Shown: positions 36,950 to 47,451, counted from the stretch's first letter. The stretch is DNA of 64,000 nt from Alkalicoccobacillus porphyridii (GCF_007293315.1 NZ_VLXZ01000006.1:171517-235516); one strand, 5' to 3'. The notes: generated from the letters alone by a model not told the origin. Numbers and translations: made by a program.

Positions 36950-37360
36950 ATGGAAAAGCTATACTCGAAGGATGAGGTTCGTCAAAAGGCTCGAGAGTTG
37001 GCGAAGATGGTCGCCGAATCAGAAGAGGTTGATTTTTATAAACGTGCTGAGACACAAGTAAATGATCATCTGCGCATTCAAGAGCTTATCGCGCAGATCA
37101 AAAAGAATCAAAAAGAGGCTGTTAATTTAAAGCATTATGGTAAGACAGAAGCGCTTAAAGCAGTTGAAGAAAAAATTGATGAATTGCATCAGGAAATTGA
37201 TGATATTCCTCTCGTTCAAGAATTCAAACGCAGCCAGATTGAGGTCAACTATTTACTGCAAATGATTTCAAATACGATTTCCAAAACTGTAACGGATGAA
37301 ATTATTATTTCCACAGACGGCGATCTTATAAAAGGCAGAACGGTGAAGAGTCCGTTTTAA
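36950..37360 (+). CDS. ricA: RicA/YmcA, Y-complex subunit
   Basis: A 136-residue helical protein (YSKDEVRQKARELAKMV, EEVDFYKRAE, INQIK-like core, QVEVNYLLQMI-type segment). RicA forms the Y-complex with RicF (YlbF) and RicT (YaaT), which steers RNase Y and phosphorelay activity. Five bases separate it from miaB, so the two are co-transcribed. There is no cysteine anywhere in the protein. The B. subtilis homologue ends with a cysteine-containing tail, recalled as an iron-sulfur ligand, and this protein stops earlier (KSPF). A terminator follows. Confidence 0.92.
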   Translation: MEKLYSKDEVRQKARELAKMVAESEEVDFYKRAETQVNDHLRIQELIAQIKKNQKEAVNLKHYGKTEALKAVEEKIDELHQEIDDIPLVQEFKRSQIEVNYLLQMISNTISKTVTDEIIISTDGDLIKGRTVKSPF

Positions 37361-37377
37361 ATAAAATAGCATTAAAT

Positions 37378-37416
37378 AAAACTCGTACCGCTTCTGTAGT
37401 GGTACGAGTTTTGTTG
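37378..37416 (+). terminator. Rho-independent terminator after ricA
   Basis: ACTCGTACC (37381-37389) pairs with GGTACGAGT (37401-37409), flanked by A and T runs. Confidence 0.9.
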
Positions 37417-37435
37417 TTTGAGTGTATTTTAGATA

Positions 37436-37566
37436 GAGACTTCGGCGTCGCTCCTGGAATGGGGCACGCTTTCCGGGGGCGGGCGCTGAACTAATCTTGG
37501 CTGGCGCCAATCTTATTTCAGCTCTGCCCGTACAATCCCCTCGGAGTCGGCCCCATTCCATCCGCT
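37436..37566 (+). repeat. Structured intergenic repeat, family D copy 3
   Basis: A full-length copy of the element at 5336, with GGAATGGGGC and GGCCCCATTCC inverted ends and the internal TTGGCTGGCGCCAA hairpin kept. It is followed by GTGAATCAGCATC as is copy 2. Copy 4 begins 229 bases later, and the intervening spacer resembles the spacer between copies 1 and 2. Confidence 0.85.
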
Positions 37567-37664
37567 GTGAATCAGCATCACTTTCAACGAAGGTTCTTGC
37601 TAAAAAAGTAATTAGAATAGTGGAATAGAGTTCAACTTCTTTAAGAGGTATGAATTCTGAGATA

Positions 37665-37722
37665 GAGGCTTCGGCGTCGCTCCTGCAATGGGGCACACTT
37701 TCCGGGAGCGGACGCTGAATGC
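37665..37722 (+). repeat. Family D copy 4, truncated
   Basis: It keeps only the left ~55 bases (GAGGCTTCGGCGTCGCTCCTG, then TTTCCGGGAGCGGACGCTGAA) and then diverges. The right-hand inverted end is missing. The remaining ~280 bases to cotE contain the candidate sigma-K promoter and nothing else I recognise. Confidence 0.75.
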
Positions 37723-37898
37723 TCTTAGTTTAAGAATAGACAATTGTAGCCACATCTTTATCAAATATGATCAATCAATCTTTAAGCGTATCTGCTTAAA
37801 CATACCTTCTTATTTATCATAAAACTTCTTTGTACTATTCTAATTCGCGTTCTCATATGGTGTATAGTAAACGGTTTGACCTACTTTTTGATTTTGAA

Positions 37899-37926
37899 CA
37901 CATTCATCAGTCTCCCTGCATAGGAT
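37899..37926 (+). promoter_or_regulatory. Candidate sigma-K promoter for cotE
   Basis: CACA (37899-37902), 16 bases, then CATAGGAT (37919-37926), resembling the sigma-K AC and CATAnnnT pattern. cotE has mother-cell promoters in B. subtilis. Confidence 0.4.
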
Positions 37927-38006
37927 GAGGGTAATTGGGCGGAATGGTAGGCACTAGCCGACACATCAACCAGCCTGCAAGGATATGAGAATAGGAGGCT
38001 CAGCAA

Positions 38007-38573
38007 ATGTCTGAAAATGAGGTAAGTTACCGTGAGATTATTACAAAGGCTGTATGTGGCAAGGGGCGTAAATTCTCCGAAGCGACACATCATATTACAC
38101 CTGCTCACAGGCCATCCAGTATTTTAGGATGTTGGATTATTAATCATAGCTATGATGCAAAAAAGCGTGGGGATACGGTTGAGGTCCAAGGCACGTATGA
38201 TATCAATGTTTGGTTTTCGTATACAAATAATACGAAAACCGATGTAGCCACCCAAACGGTTACGTACACTGATATTGTGCCATTATCAATGAAGGATGAG
38301 AATGTGTTAACAGAAGACCTAGAAGTGGTTGCTCGGGCTGTGCAGCAACCCAATACACTTGAAGCCATTGTCTCTGAAAATGGAACCACTGTAGACGTTC
38401 AGGTGGAGAGAGAATTTATTGTAGAATGTATTGGAGAAACGAAGGTAGCCGTAGCGGTCAACCCACAGGGAATTGTTGAGGATTACCCAATCTCGGATTA
38501 TGTAGATCAAGTAACAGATGAAGAGTTGGAGAATTTGGACCCACACTTCATGCACGAAGAATTAGATAAGTAA
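38007..38573 (+). CDS. cotE: Outer spore coat morphogenetic protein CotE
   Basis: A 188-residue coat protein with the conserved CotE body (REIITKAVCGKGRKFS, HRPSSILGCWIINH, TYDINVWFSY) and an acidic C-terminal tail. CotE forms the layer on which the outer coat assembles around the forespore. GAGGCTC with AGGAGG upstream precedes the ATG. The genomic place between ricA (ymcA) and mutS matches B. subtilis. It ends before a good terminator. Confidence 0.97.
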   Translation: MSENEVSYREIITKAVCGKGRKFSEATHHITPAHRPSSILGCWIINHSYDAKKRGDTVEVQGTYDINVWFSYTNNTKTDVATQTVTYTDIVPLSMKDENVLTEDLEVVARAVQQPNTLEAIVSENGTTVDVQVEREFIVECIGETKVAVAVNPQGIVEDYPISDYVDQVTDEELENLDPHFMHEELDK

Positions 38574-38576
38574 AAC

Positions 38577-38606
38577 AGGGACGGTATTCTTACCGTTCTT
38601 TTTTTT
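38577..38606 (+). terminator. Rho-independent terminator after cotE
   Basis: ACGGTA (38581-38586) pairs with TACCGT (38591-38596), then TC and eight T. Confidence 0.88.
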
Positions 38607-38649
38607 GGTTGTGTTCACTTTTCTACAGAGTGCAGGCAGAGCTAGCACG

Positions 38650-38658
38650 TGATATACT
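38650..38658 (+). promoter_or_regulatory. Extended -10 promoter for mutSL
   Basis: TGA followed by TATACT (38653-38658), 37 bases before mutS. The -35 is poor. Confidence 0.5.
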
Positions 38659-38694
38659 TATCTAAGATTAAACCATGTACGGCTGGAGGAAGTT

Positions 38695-41295
38695 ATGACA
38701 CAGGTAACCCCAATGATGAAACAGTACTTAGAGATAAAAGCAGACTATCAAGATGCCTTTCTCTTTTTTCGTTTAGGCGATTTTTATGAGTTATTTCATG
38801 AAGATGCTCTCAAAGCGTCAAGAGAACTTGAGATTACGTTGACAGGAAGAGGACAGGGTGAGCAGCGAATCCCAATGTGTGGTGTCCCGCATCACTCGGC
38901 TGAACAATACATAACAAGACTCATCGAAAAGGGCTTTAAGGTTGCTATATGTGAACAAGTAGAAGATCCAGAAATGGCAAAGGGCGTAGTGAAAAGAGAG
39001 GTTGTGAAACTTCTTACCCCCGGAACGATGATGAGTGAGAGCTTTATAGAAGAGAAAGAAAATAATTATCTTTCTACTATTCATCAAAATGAAGATGGAA
39101 CATTTGGAGTGGCCTTTGCTGATCTTTCCACAGGAGAAGGAAGAGTGACGTTAACTGGAGATGAGTTTGAGGAAGCAGTTCAAGAGGTATTAGCTACAAA
39201 ATCAAAAGAAGTTATTGTGGCAAGCACGATAGATGCTAGTTTATTAGAACGACTAGAAAAGGAAAAACAGCTTACCATTTCATTTGAAGACGAACTTGAT
39301 AATAAGGTGGAGTACAGCTGGGTTTACAAAGAATTAAAGCAACCTAAGCTAGAAACCGTCTATGCTCGTTTACTCCAATATTTAGTTAAAACACAGAAAC
39401 GCTCTCTTGCGCATTTACAGCCAGCAACGTATTATGCATCGACCTCTTATCTAAAAATGGATCAGCATACAAAACGAAATTTAGAGCTAACGGAAACTCT
39501 ACGTGAGAAAAAGAAGCAAGGGTCATTACTTGCAATCATTGATCAAACTGTAACAGCCATGGGGGGGCGTATGCTCAGACAATGGATCGAGCGCCCTCTC
39601 GTTTCAAAACAACAAATTATGGAGAGACAAGAAGCCGTTGAATCCTTTCTAACGCATTATTTTGAAAGAGAGGAGCTACGTGATGAATTAAAAGCAATCT
39701 ATGATTTAGAGCGATTAGCTGCTCGTGTAGCATATGGAAGTGTAACGCCACGAGAGCTGGTTCAGCTTCGGAAGTCACTTCAGCGTCTGCCCGCTATCCA
39801 TAGTATTCTTGGTAAGCTCAATATTTCAAGTGCTCGGAATTGGTTTGAGAACCTGGATCACTTTACACGAATTGCAGAGGTTTTAGACAATAGTTTAATT
39901 GAAGAGGCGCCTATCTCTTTAAAAGAAGGGGGGATCATTCAAACCGGTTACCATGAGGATCTGGATCGTTACCGTGAGGCTAGTACAAACGGGAAACAAT
40001 GGATTGCCGAACTTGAAGCCAAGGAACGCGAAGTAACTGGCATACGCACGTTAAAAATAGGCTATAACCGTGTATTTGGATATTACCTTGAAGTGACCCG
40101 GGCAAATGCTGCAGCTGTTCCAGAGGGAAGATATGAACGGAAACAAACACTTACAAATGCAGAACGGTATGTGACACCGGAGCTGAAAGAGAAAGAGGCC
40201 TTAATTCTTGAAGCAAATGAACAAACGGAGAAGCTGGAGTACGAGCTTTTTTGTGAAATAAGAGACCAAATCAAAGAGTACGTCCCAGATTTGCAACAGC
40301 TAGCTAATCAAGTAAGTGAATTAGATGTCTATACAAGCTTTGCTACGGTGAGTGAACAACGACGGTATCAGAAGCCAATATTCTCGGAAGAGCGACGCAT
40401 CCAGCTTGAAAATAATCGCCATCCGGTTGTAGAGACAGTTATTCCACGTGGGGAGTATGTGCCAAATGATGTAACCATGGGTGATGATCGCCAGATGTTG
40501 TTGTTAACTGGTCCAAATATGGGGGGGAAAAGCACCTATATGAGGCAGTTGGCTTTAACAGCTGTATTAGCGCAAATAGGCTGCTTTGTACCAGCGGATG
40601 AGGCTGAACTTCCTATTTTTGATCAAATCTTCACACGCATAGGTGCCGCTGATGACCTTGCTAGTGGTCAGAGTACGTTTATGGTGGAGATGTTAGAAAC
40701 CAAGCACGCATTAACAAAAGCAACACAAGATAGTCTTTTGCTTCTTGATGAAATTGGACGCGGTACCTCTACTTACGATGGAATGGCTTTGGCTCAGGCA
40801 ATCATGGAATATATTCACGAGCGTATCCAAGCTAAGACAATGTTCTCAACGCATTACCATGAGCTGACGCAAATGGAACAAACGCTTAGCCAGCTTCAGA
40901 ACATTCATGTGTCCGCTGTTGAACAAGATGGACATGTTGTCTTTTTGCATAAAGTGATAGATGGTGCCGCTGATCGCAGCTACGGAATATATGTGGCAGA
41001 GCTTGCGGGTTTACCTGGCAGTGTAACACAAAGAGCAGAGGAATTATTAAAAGAACTCGAAGGTGCAGGCCAACAAACAGCCGCTACAGTAGAGAGGCCA
41101 CCACAGAAAGTGAATGAAGAGTCGGACCTTCAGCTATCATTATTCGCTTATGAAGACAAGCCAAAAGCAAAGCCGACTGCTTCTAAACACGAAAAACAGG
41201 TATTGGAGGCTATCAGTCAGGCAGATCTTATGCATATGACTCCTTTTGAAGCGATGCAAATGATTAATGACTGGAAAAAACAATTGAGATCGTAA
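38695..41295 (+). CDS. mutS: DNA mismatch repair protein MutS
   Basis: An 866-residue mismatch sensor. The mismatch-wedge motif FYE is at residues 30-32 and the ABC ATPase Walker A GPNMGGKS is at 606-613. The Walker [23 protein letters not shown] and the C-terminal clamp-binding-like QLSLFAYED (the beta-clamp motif QLSLF) are visible. GGAGGAAG precedes the ATG. mutL starts 26 bases downstream, forming an operon with it. Confidence 0.98.
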   Translation: MTQVTPMMKQYLEIKADYQDAFLFFRLGDFYELFHEDALKASRELEITLTGRGQGEQRIPMCGVPHHSAEQYITRLIEKGFKVAICEQVEDPEMAKGVVKREVVKLLTPGTMMSESFIEEKENNYLSTIHQNEDGTFGVAFADLSTGEGRVTLTGDEFEEAVQEVLATKSKEVIVASTIDASLLERLEKEKQLTISFEDELDNKVEYSWVYKELKQPKLETVYARLLQYLVKTQKRSLAHLQPATYYASTSYLKMDQHTKRNLELTETLREKKKQGSLLAIIDQTVTAMGGRMLRQWIERPLVSKQQIMERQEAVESFLTHYFEREELRDELKAIYDLERLAARVAYGSVTPRELVQLRKSLQRLPAIHSILGKLNISSARNWFENLDHFTRIAEVLDNSLIEEAPISLKEGGIIQTGYHEDLDRYREASTNGKQWIAELEAKEREVTGIRTLKIGYNRVFGYYLEVTRANAAAVPEGRYERKQTLTNAERYVTPELKEKEALILEANEQTEKLEYELFCEIRDQIKEYVPDLQQLANQVSELDVYTSFATVSEQRRYQKPIFSEERRIQLENNRHPVVETVIPRGEYVPNDVTMGDDRQMLLLTGPNMGGKSTYMRQLALTAVLAQIGCFVPADEAELPIFDQIFTRIGAADDLASGQSTFMVEMLETKHALTKATQDSLLLLDEIGRGTSTYDGMALAQAIMEYIHERIQAKTMFSTHYHELTQMEQTLSQLQNIHVSAVEQDGHVVFLHKVIDGAADRSYGIYVAELAGLPGSVTQRAEELLKELEGAGQQTAATVERPPQKVNEESDLQLSLFAYEDKPKAKPTASKHEKQVLEAISQADLMHMTPFEAMQMINDWKKQLRS

Positions 41296-41321
41296 TCAAA
41301 GAAGTGAAGGAGAGGATATTC

Positions 41322-43172
41322 ATGGCGACCATCCGGCAGCTGGATGATGCACTCTCAAACAAAATTGCAGCCGGGGAAGTAGTAGAACGTCCGGCCTCAA
41401 TCGTGAAAGAGCTTGTTGAAAACGCGCTAGATGCGGGTAGCACAACCATTTTAGTAGAGCTAGAGGAGGCAGGACTAGGTTCTATACGGGTTGTCGATAA
41501 TGGAAGTGGGATTACTCCAGAGGATGTTGAAACGGCATTCCTGCGTCACGCAACAAGCAAAATCCAAACCGATCGAGATCTCTTTCAAATTCAGACACTG
41601 GGTTTTAGAGGAGAAGCTTTACCAAGTATCGCATCCGTGTCCCATGTACTGCTCCGTACGAGTACGGGCCAAGGAAAAGGTGTAGAGCTGACACTTGAAG
41701 GTGGACATTTAGAGAGTCGAAAAGCAGCGCATGCGCGTAAGGGAACAGAGTTGATGATCTCCCAGCTTTTTTACAACACGCCTGCCCGGTTAAAGTATCT
41801 AAAAACAACGCACACAGAGTCTGGCCATGTCTCTGATGTAATGAATCGATTAGCGATGTCAAACCCCGATGTTTCATTTGAATATGTGCATAATCAAAAG
41901 CAGGTATTAAAGACGGCAGGCAATGGCGATATTCGCCAGGTGATGGCACAGATATACGGCCGAACCATTGCGTCAAAGCTTGTCAGTTTCTCTGAATCCT
42001 CACTTGATTATACGGTTAATGGATATGTCTGTTTACCTGAAGTGAATCGATCATCACGTCAATATATGTCCATTTATATAAATGGTCGGTATATACGCAA
42101 TTATGCGCTCTCACAAGCTATTTTAAAAGGGTTCCATACCCTCTTGCCAATTGGGCGATATCCCATTGCGGTGATTCAAATTGAAATGAACCCGATGCTT
42201 GTGGATGTGAATGTTCATCCTGCAAAGCTCGAAGTACGATTAAGTAAGGAAGCGGAACTTGGAGATTTGTTAATATCATCTATAAAAAAAGTCTTTCAAG
42301 AGCAACAGCTTATACCTAAGCAACAACAGCCCAAACAATCTGCAAAATCAATTGAACCGACCCAGATCTCACTTGATTTTACAGAGAACACTTCGGTTGC
42401 CAAGAAGGACACCCAAGATTCCTCACAGGAATCCTTTTATGTTCGTGAAACGCCAAGAGTATCAGATGAAGACATGGATCTACCGCCAATTAGAGATGAA
42501 AGAAAAGATACGGAACCTGTTCAAAAAGAGACAGCACATGTTCAAACAGAAGAGCCTAATCTAGAGGAAGAAACAGAGCAAAGGCAGTCTAGAATCCCTA
42601 CCCTGTATCCAATTGGGCAGATGCACGGGACCTATATCATGGCTCAGAATGAGCTGGGTCTTTATTTGATTGATCAGCATGCCGCGCAGGAACGAATTAA
42701 TTATGAATATTTTCGCGATAAAGTAAAAGAGCAGACTCCACATGTGCAGGAATTACTGACACCAATGACAATTGAGTGCACAGCTCAAGAATCAGCGGTC
42801 ATTGAGGCAAATCTAGACAAATTGGAGGCTGTTGGCGTTTATCTAGATACGTTCGGTAGGCAAACATATCGTATCCGTTCTCATCCTGTTTGGTTCCCAC
42901 AAGGGGATGAGGAGCAGACGATTCGCGAATTGATTGATCAATTGCTTGAATCAAAGCAAATTGATATCGGGAAGCTTCGTGAGGAGGCAGCCATCATGAT
43001 GGCATGTAAAGCAGCCATTAAAGCAAATCGTCATCTCAGAGAGGATGAGATTGAAGCCTTGTTGCATACATTAAGTGCTTGTGCAGACCCCTTTACGTGT
43101 CCGCACGGCCGTCCAGTTATAATTAAATTTACGACCTATGAACTTGAAAAAATGTTTAAGCGGGTCATGTAG
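41322..43172 (+). CDS. mutL: DNA mismatch repair protein MutL
   Basis: A 616-residue GHKL ATPase endonuclease. N-terminal motifs include [24 protein letters not shown] and [12 protein letters not shown]. After an acidic linker (about 340-430) the C-terminal endonuclease domain has DQHA at 451-454 with E457 and E462 (the DQHAx2Ex4E metal site), [12 protein letters not shown] and CPHGRP (593-598), so nicking activity is expected. The ATG at 41322 follows AAGGAGAGG. The frame from 41304 adds six residues without support. Confidence 0.97.
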   Translation: MATIRQLDDALSNKIAAGEVVERPASIVKELVENALDAGSTTILVELEEAGLGSIRVVDNGSGITPEDVETAFLRHATSKIQTDRDLFQIQTLGFRGEALPSIASVSHVLLRTSTGQGKGVELTLEGGHLESRKAAHARKGTELMISQLFYNTPARLKYLKTTHTESGHVSDVMNRLAMSNPDVSFEYVHNQKQVLKTAGNGDIRQVMAQIYGRTIASKLVSFSESSLDYTVNGYVCLPEVNRSSRQYMSIYINGRYIRNYALSQAILKGFHTLLPIGRYPIAVIQIEMNPMLVDVNVHPAKLEVRLSKEAELGDLLISSIKKVFQEQQLIPKQQQPKQSAKSIEPTQISLDFTENTSVAKKDTQDSSQESFYVRETPRVSDEDMDLPPIRDERKDTEPVQKETAHVQTEEPNLEEETEQRQSRIPTLYPIGQMHGTYIMAQNELGLYLIDQHAAQERINYEYFRDKVKEQTPHVQELLTPMTIECTAQESAVIEANLDKLEAVGVYLDTFGRQTYRIRSHPVWFPQGDEEQTIRELIDQLLESKQIDIGKLREEAAIMMACKAAIKANRHLREDEIEALLHTLSACADPFTCPHGRPVIIKFTTYELEKMFKRVM

Positions 43173-43188
43173 AGAGTAGGAAGCACAT

Positions 43189-43971
43189 GTGATTGTGACG
43201 ACTGCAAGAAAACAAGCGAAGCAATTACAGGATCGTGCTCAACAAATAGCAATAGATTTAGACTGTTCGTTTGTTAAGCGCAATGATTTATCTGTTTCAG
43301 AGCTAATAAATGGTTGGAAGCAAGAGGTATTGGTTACTGGCGCCAACCGATTAAGCTTGTATCATGATGGGGAAGAAGCTCCTTTTTTCTATCATCCTAA
43401 TGCCGCAGCTTTTAGGGCAAAGGCGTTTCTAAAAGATGGCTATGATGTCTTTGTACAGGCTACAGGACTAAAACCAGGCTCTCAAATTTTAGACTGTACA
43501 CTAGGGTTAGCAGCAGATGCCGTTATAGCAAAGCTTGCCGTTGGAGAGGCTGGAAGGGTGACGGGTATTGAAGCGCACCCTGCCATCGCGTATATTGTTC
43601 ATCAGGGTTTACAAGAGTGGCAGGATGCAGGGGAAAAGGTTCGTTCAGCGATGCGCTCAGTCGAAGTTATCAGTGGGCATCACCTTAACTATTTAAAATT
43701 GCAAGCAGATAACTCCTATGATGTGGTATACTTTGATCCAATGTTTGAGGCTGCATTAGATCAATCTACAGGTATTCAGGCATTAAAGCAATATGCCAAT
43801 TATGAGACTTTATCCAGTGAAGCGATTGAAGAAGCGACCCGGGTTGCCAAATACCGAGTAGTGTTGAAGGATCATTGGCAGAGCACTCGCTTTGATGAAT
43901 GGGGTTTTCACGTAGAAAAAAGAAGGCTAGCCAAGTTTCAATACGGCATTATAGAAAAGAAACAAAGGTAA
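43189..43971 (+). CDS. Class I SAM-dependent methyltransferase, RsmJ-like
   Basis: A 260-residue Rossmann methyltransferase. Motif I is DCTLGLAADAVIAK (about residues 102-115), motif II VTGIEAHP, and the catalytic-type DPMF follows VVYF. The pattern LDCTLG and DPMF resembles RsmJ (16S rRNA m2G) and related DUF548 proteins. The target is not established. Starts at GTG 43189, 16 bases after mutL, and leads into miaA, so it is embedded in a mutL-methyltransferase-miaA-hfq row. B. subtilis 168 lacks a gene here, as far as I recall. Confidence 0.82.
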   Translation: MIVTTARKQAKQLQDRAQQIAIDLDCSFVKRNDLSVSELINGWKQEVLVTGANRLSLYHDGEEAPFFYHPNAAAFRAKAFLKDGYDVFVQATGLKPGSQILDCTLGLAADAVIAKLAVGEAGRVTGIEAHPAIAYIVHQGLQEWQDAGEKVRSAMRSVEVISGHHLNYLKLQADNSYDVVYFDPMFEAALDQSTGIQALKQYANYETLSSEAIEEATRVAKYRVVLKDHWQSTRFDEWGFHVEKRRLAKFQYGIIEKKQR

Positions 43972-43987
43972 AGTGAGGCTGGCAATT

Positions 43988-44905
43988 ATGAAGAAGTTAC
44001 TTGTCATAGTAGGTCCCACAGCTGTCGGGAAATCTGAGCTTGGCATTAAGCTGGCAAAGGCATTTGATGGTGAAATTATCAGCGGTGACTCCATGCAAGT
44101 GTATAAAGGAATGGATATCGGAACTGCCAAAGTATCAAAGGAAGAAATGCAGGATGTACCTCATCATTTATTAGATTTTAAAGATCCGAAGCAACCTTTT
44201 TCTGTGGCCGAGTTCCAAGAACGCTGTAAGGCTGTTTTAACGACCATAGATGACAAGGGGAAACAACCTATTATAGTAGGTGGAACAGGGTTGTACATAC
44301 AGTCTGTTACTCATAGCTATCAATTTGCAGATAAACCCGAGGATGTGGACTACCGTTTAAAGCTTGAGCAATTGGCTCAGAACATGGGGCATACGTATGT
44401 TCATCAAATGCTTTATGAAGTAGATCCTGAAGCGGCAAAGACAATTCATCCTAATAATGTAAGAAGAGTAATTAGAGCATTAGAGGTTCAGCATGTAACT
44501 GGAGAATTATTTTCAGCGCAGCAGATACAAGAGGTTACCCGTCCTTTTATTGGGATAGGTCTTGATTTAAAGCGTGAGCAATTGTACGATCGAATTAATC
44601 AGCGGGTAGATCATATGATAGAGCAAGGTTTAGTCTCAGAAGTCAAAGGACTTATGGATCAAGGCTTAAGGGATCAGCCATCCGCACAAGCGATTGGCTA
44701 TAAAGAGATTATGATGTATCTTCGTGGAGAGTGCTCCCTTGATGAGGCTGTTGAGTTATTAAAGCGAAATTCAAGAAGATATGCTAAACGCCAGCTGACA
44801 TGGTTCCGTAATAAAATGGATATTCATTGGTTTGATGCTGGTATTGAAGAAAAAGATGTACTTTTTAGTCAAATTAAGAAATTCGTTGAAGGAAACAATT
44901 CGTAA
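43988..44905 (+). CDS. miaA: tRNA dimethylallyltransferase
   Basis: A 305-residue enzyme transferring a dimethylallyl group to A37 of tRNAs reading UNN codons, the substrate of MiaB encoded at 35334. The P-loop GPTAVGKS is at residues 9-16. [27 protein letters not shown] and QAIGYKE are family hallmarks. The ATG at 43988 is used because the protein then begins [11 protein letters not shown]. The frame from 43973 adds five residues. Confidence 0.96.
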   Translation: MKKLLVIVGPTAVGKSELGIKLAKAFDGEIISGDSMQVYKGMDIGTAKVSKEEMQDVPHHLLDFKDPKQPFSVAEFQERCKAVLTTIDDKGKQPIIVGGTGLYIQSVTHSYQFADKPEDVDYRLKLEQLAQNMGHTYVHQMLYEVDPEAAKTIHPNNVRRVIRALEVQHVTGELFSAQQIQEVTRPFIGIGLDLKREQLYDRINQRVDHMIEQGLVSEVKGLMDQGLRDQPSAQAIGYKEIMMYLRGECSLDEAVELLKRNSRRYAKRQLTWFRNKMDIHWFDAGIEEKDVLFSQIKKFVEGNNS

Positions 44906-44946
44906 ATGACGAATGTATACATATAATACAGAGGAGGTCTATACAG

Positions 44947-45180
44947 ATGAAACAAGGGATTAACATTCAAGATCAATTTCTAAATCAACTACGTAAAGAT
45001 TCAATTCCCATTACGGTGTTTTTGTTAAATGGATTTCAATTACGTGGTCTAATAAAAGGATTTGATAACTTTACAGTGATTGTTGAAACAGAAGGGAAAC
45101 AGCAGCTTGTGTATAAGCATGCAATTTCTACTTTTGCACCGCAGCGTAATGTTCAATTAAAGGCTGAAACAGAGGAATAA
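44947..45180 (+). CDS. hfq: RNA chaperone Hfq
   Basis: A 77-residue Sm-fold protein ([27 protein letters not shown] and the Sm2 KHAIST motif, read in parts). It forms a hexameric ring binding A- and U-rich RNA. An ideal AGAGGAGGT site precedes the ATG, and TATAAT at 44922-44927 suggests a promoter very close to the gene. It follows miaA as in most bacteria. The C-terminal tail is short, as in Bacillus. Confidence 0.97.
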   Translation: MKQGINIQDQFLNQLRKDSIPITVFLLNGFQLRGLIKGFDNFTVIVETEGKQQLVYKHAISTFAPQRNVQLKAETEE

Positions 45181-45212
45181 GCAGGAAACATGTAGATTTA
45201 CTTACTGCATGT

Positions 45213-45262
45213 AGCTTGTCGACACACGCTCGTTCATCGAGAGGGTCGACAAGCTTTTTTTA
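45213..45262 (+). terminator. Rho-independent terminator after hfq
   Basis: AGCTTGTCGAC (45213-45223) pairs with GTCGACAAGCT (45245-45255), with an inner CTCG/CGAG stem and a T-run on the plus strand. Confidence 0.92.
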
Positions 45263-45278
45263 TTTGCAAACATCTTTA

Positions 45279-46283
45279 TCAGCTGGTTAATAACAGTCTT
45301 TCCTGTGCATTTAAGTGATCAAGTGTCAGAAGGCAGCGATCAAGAGATAAGGTGCTGGAGAAACCTAGGTATTGCTGTAGCTCGTCAACGGATGTCCCAG
45401 AGCAAAGCTTCTTAAGAATAAATGTATGACGCAAATGCTGTGCTGAAATGCCCTTTCGTAGTCCAGATCGTTCAACTTCCCCGCGAATCATTTTTTGAAT
45501 GGCGATTTCAGTTAAGGCTTTTGGATGATCCTGCTGATAAGACCAATGAAAGGTACGGCGCTGAAAATCAAAAGCAACATGAAAGGGCTGCTTACTATGC
45601 TGTTTTGGACGTACAGGCTCGGGGATCATTTGATAATATGCAAAGGCTTTTTGTTTGTCCTCCTCTTCTAGCTGAATTACTCTTGTTTTGGTAGAATCAG
45701 AGGTTGATCTTACGACAAGCTGATTTCTCGCAAATTGAATATCAAACATAGTAATTCTTGCGACCTCCTGTAGGGTCAAACCATAGATGATAAAAAGAGA
45801 AAGAATCCAGTCGTTTCGTTTTGTCAGCATGGGTCTGGCAAGCAATTGATTTTCGCTTAGGCCTTTTTCTGATCGTACAGATGAAAGAAGTTGATCCACT
45901 TCATCCTGGGACAGCCACTCGTTTCGCTCAAGTGGAGTCACAGTAAGCTTTGGAGGCTCATACACGGTTGCAGGATGACGTACAATCATTCCTGTTGAAA
46001 TCGTAAACTTTGCTAACTGTTTAGTGACAGAAATTATTCTACGAATTGTTCGTACTTTGTAACCTCTTTTCTCCATAAGATACAAAAAGAACGTATCTAA
46101 TTGATCGTGCGTAAGTGTGGTCCAAATCGTTTGCATGTCTTGATCCTGATCACTCATCAACCACTTAAAAAAATCCTCTAAATCATAGCTATATCGTTTA
46201 ATAGTAGAGGAGGCACGCCCCTTTTCTTCTAAGGATATTAGAAAATCTGTAACAAATACAGGATGTGTATACAAATCAGTCAT
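45279..46283 (-). CDS. Tyrosine recombinase-like protein lacking catalytic residues
   Basis: A 334-residue protein with the XerC/D or phage-integrase layout: SAM-like N-terminal core-binding domain (about 5-110) and catalytic-type domain (about 120-330). Box I reads YGLTLQEVA with T170 where the first catalytic Arg belongs. Box II HLRHTF keeps H283 and R285. The HxxH/W position is F308 (LGFSS) and the nucleophile position is C317 instead of Tyr. K199 may be the beta-hairpin lysine. A strong AAGGAGGT site precedes the start codon and the frame is intact, so it is probably a maintained non-catalytic relative. Its partner or DNA site is unknown. Confidence 0.85.
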   Translation of the reverse strand: MTDLYTHPVFVTDFLISLEEKGRASSTIKRYSYDLEDFFKWLMSDQDQDMQTIWTTLTHDQLDTFFLYLMEKRGYKVRTIRRIISVTKQLAKFTISTGMIVRHPATVYEPPKLTVTPLERNEWLSQDEVDQLLSSVRSEKGLSENQLLARPMLTKRNDWILSLFIIYGLTLQEVARITMFDIQFARNQLVVRSTSDSTKTRVIQLEEEDKQKAFAYYQMIPEPVRPKQHSKQPFHVAFDFQRRTFHWSYQQDHPKALTEIAIQKMIRGEVERSGLRKGISAQHLRHTFILKKLCSGTSVDELQQYLGFSSTLSLDRCLLTLDHLNAQERLLLTS

Positions 46284-46427
46284 TAGCTGGTACCTCCTTT
46301 TTCTTTTTAGTATACCAATACATACATGTGAATCAAGAAAAAATTAGGCGATTGTCACGCTTTCTATCTTTTGGCGTATAGTAGAATACAGCTTAAGCAC
46401 ATGAGATTGATAAAAGGGGGATGTGAG

Positions 46428-47372
46428 ATGAATCATCCAACTAATCTGAAAAAAAATGCACGGATCAATGTTGTTTTAAATCAGCAGACACAATCAACCG
46501 GTACCGAAGATTGGCTGCAAAGCGAAGCAGAGCGACAAACCCATGATTCCTTTATTCGTTTTGAAGAGCAGCTTAAACAATATGTCGGTTTAGAAGAAGT
46601 GAAGCGACTGGTTAAGGAAATGTATGCCTGGCTCTATATGAATGAACGTAGAGAATTACAAGGATTAAAAACATCGAAACAAGTCCTTCATATGATCTTT
46701 AAAGGAAATCCCGGTACAGGGAAAACCACTGTTGCCAGAGTCATTGCACGCTTTTTTCATGACATGCATGTTCTTTCGAAGGGGCATTTTATTGAAGCGG
46801 AACGTGCAGATTTAGTAGGTGAATACATCGGCCACACAGCTCAAAAAACAAGGGACTTAATGAAACGAGCAAGTGGAGGTGTTTTATTTATTGATGAAGC
46901 ATATTCGCTAGCCAGAGGAGGCGAAAAGGACTTTGGTAAAGAAGCCATTGACACCCTAGTCAAAGGTATGGAAGATCATTTGCATGATTTTATCCTAATT
47001 CTTGCTGGATATTCAAAAGAAATGGATCATTTTCTTTCGTTAAATCCTGGATTACCTTCACGATTTCCTATTACCATTGACTTTCCGAATTATTCTACAC
47101 AAGAGCTTATGGATATGATCACTCACATGGCCAAGGAACGAGAGTACCAGCTACATCGTGAGGCAGAATTATATATACGGGAGCACATAAAGCAATTCAG
47201 ACATGATCATGAATCTACATTTAGTAATGGAAGATACATGAGAAATTTAATTGAAAAAGCGATTAGACAGCAAGCGGTTCGTTTAATGAGATATCAATCA
47301 TATGATCGTCAGTCGCTCATCACTTTAACGGCCGATGATTTCAAATTTCCCGATAGTCATGATACACTTTGA
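46428..47372 (+). CDS. spoVK: Stage V sporulation protein K, AAA+ ATPase
   Basis: A 314-residue CbbX-type AAA+ protein needed at stage V in B. subtilis. Walker A GNPGTGKT is at residues 93-100. Walker B GVLFIDEAYSL, LVGEYIGHTAQKTR and the sensor RFPITIDFPNYS follow. The ATG at 46428 lies seven bases from AAAAGGGGG. The frame from 46371 is not supported. CGTATAGT (46375-46382) could be a sigma-E -10 but its -35 is poor. It precedes hflX as in B. subtilis. Confidence 0.94.
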   Translation: MNHPTNLKKNARINVVLNQQTQSTGTEDWLQSEAERQTHDSFIRFEEQLKQYVGLEEVKRLVKEMYAWLYMNERRELQGLKTSKQVLHMIFKGNPGTGKTTVARVIARFFHDMHVLSKGHFIEAERADLVGEYIGHTAQKTRDLMKRASGGVLFIDEAYSLARGGEKDFGKEAIDTLVKGMEDHLHDFILILAGYSKEMDHFLSLNPGLPSRFPITIDFPNYSTQELMDMITHMAKEREYQLHREAELYIREHIKQFRHDHESTFSNGRYMRNLIEKAIRQQAVRLMRYQSYDRQSLITLTADDFKFPDSHDTL

Positions 47373-47451
47373 GTAGCATATAAAATAGAACGTAAATGAA
47401 GGAGCAGAATACATTGTCTGCTTCTTCTGTGTGCAAGAAAGGAAGAGCCTA

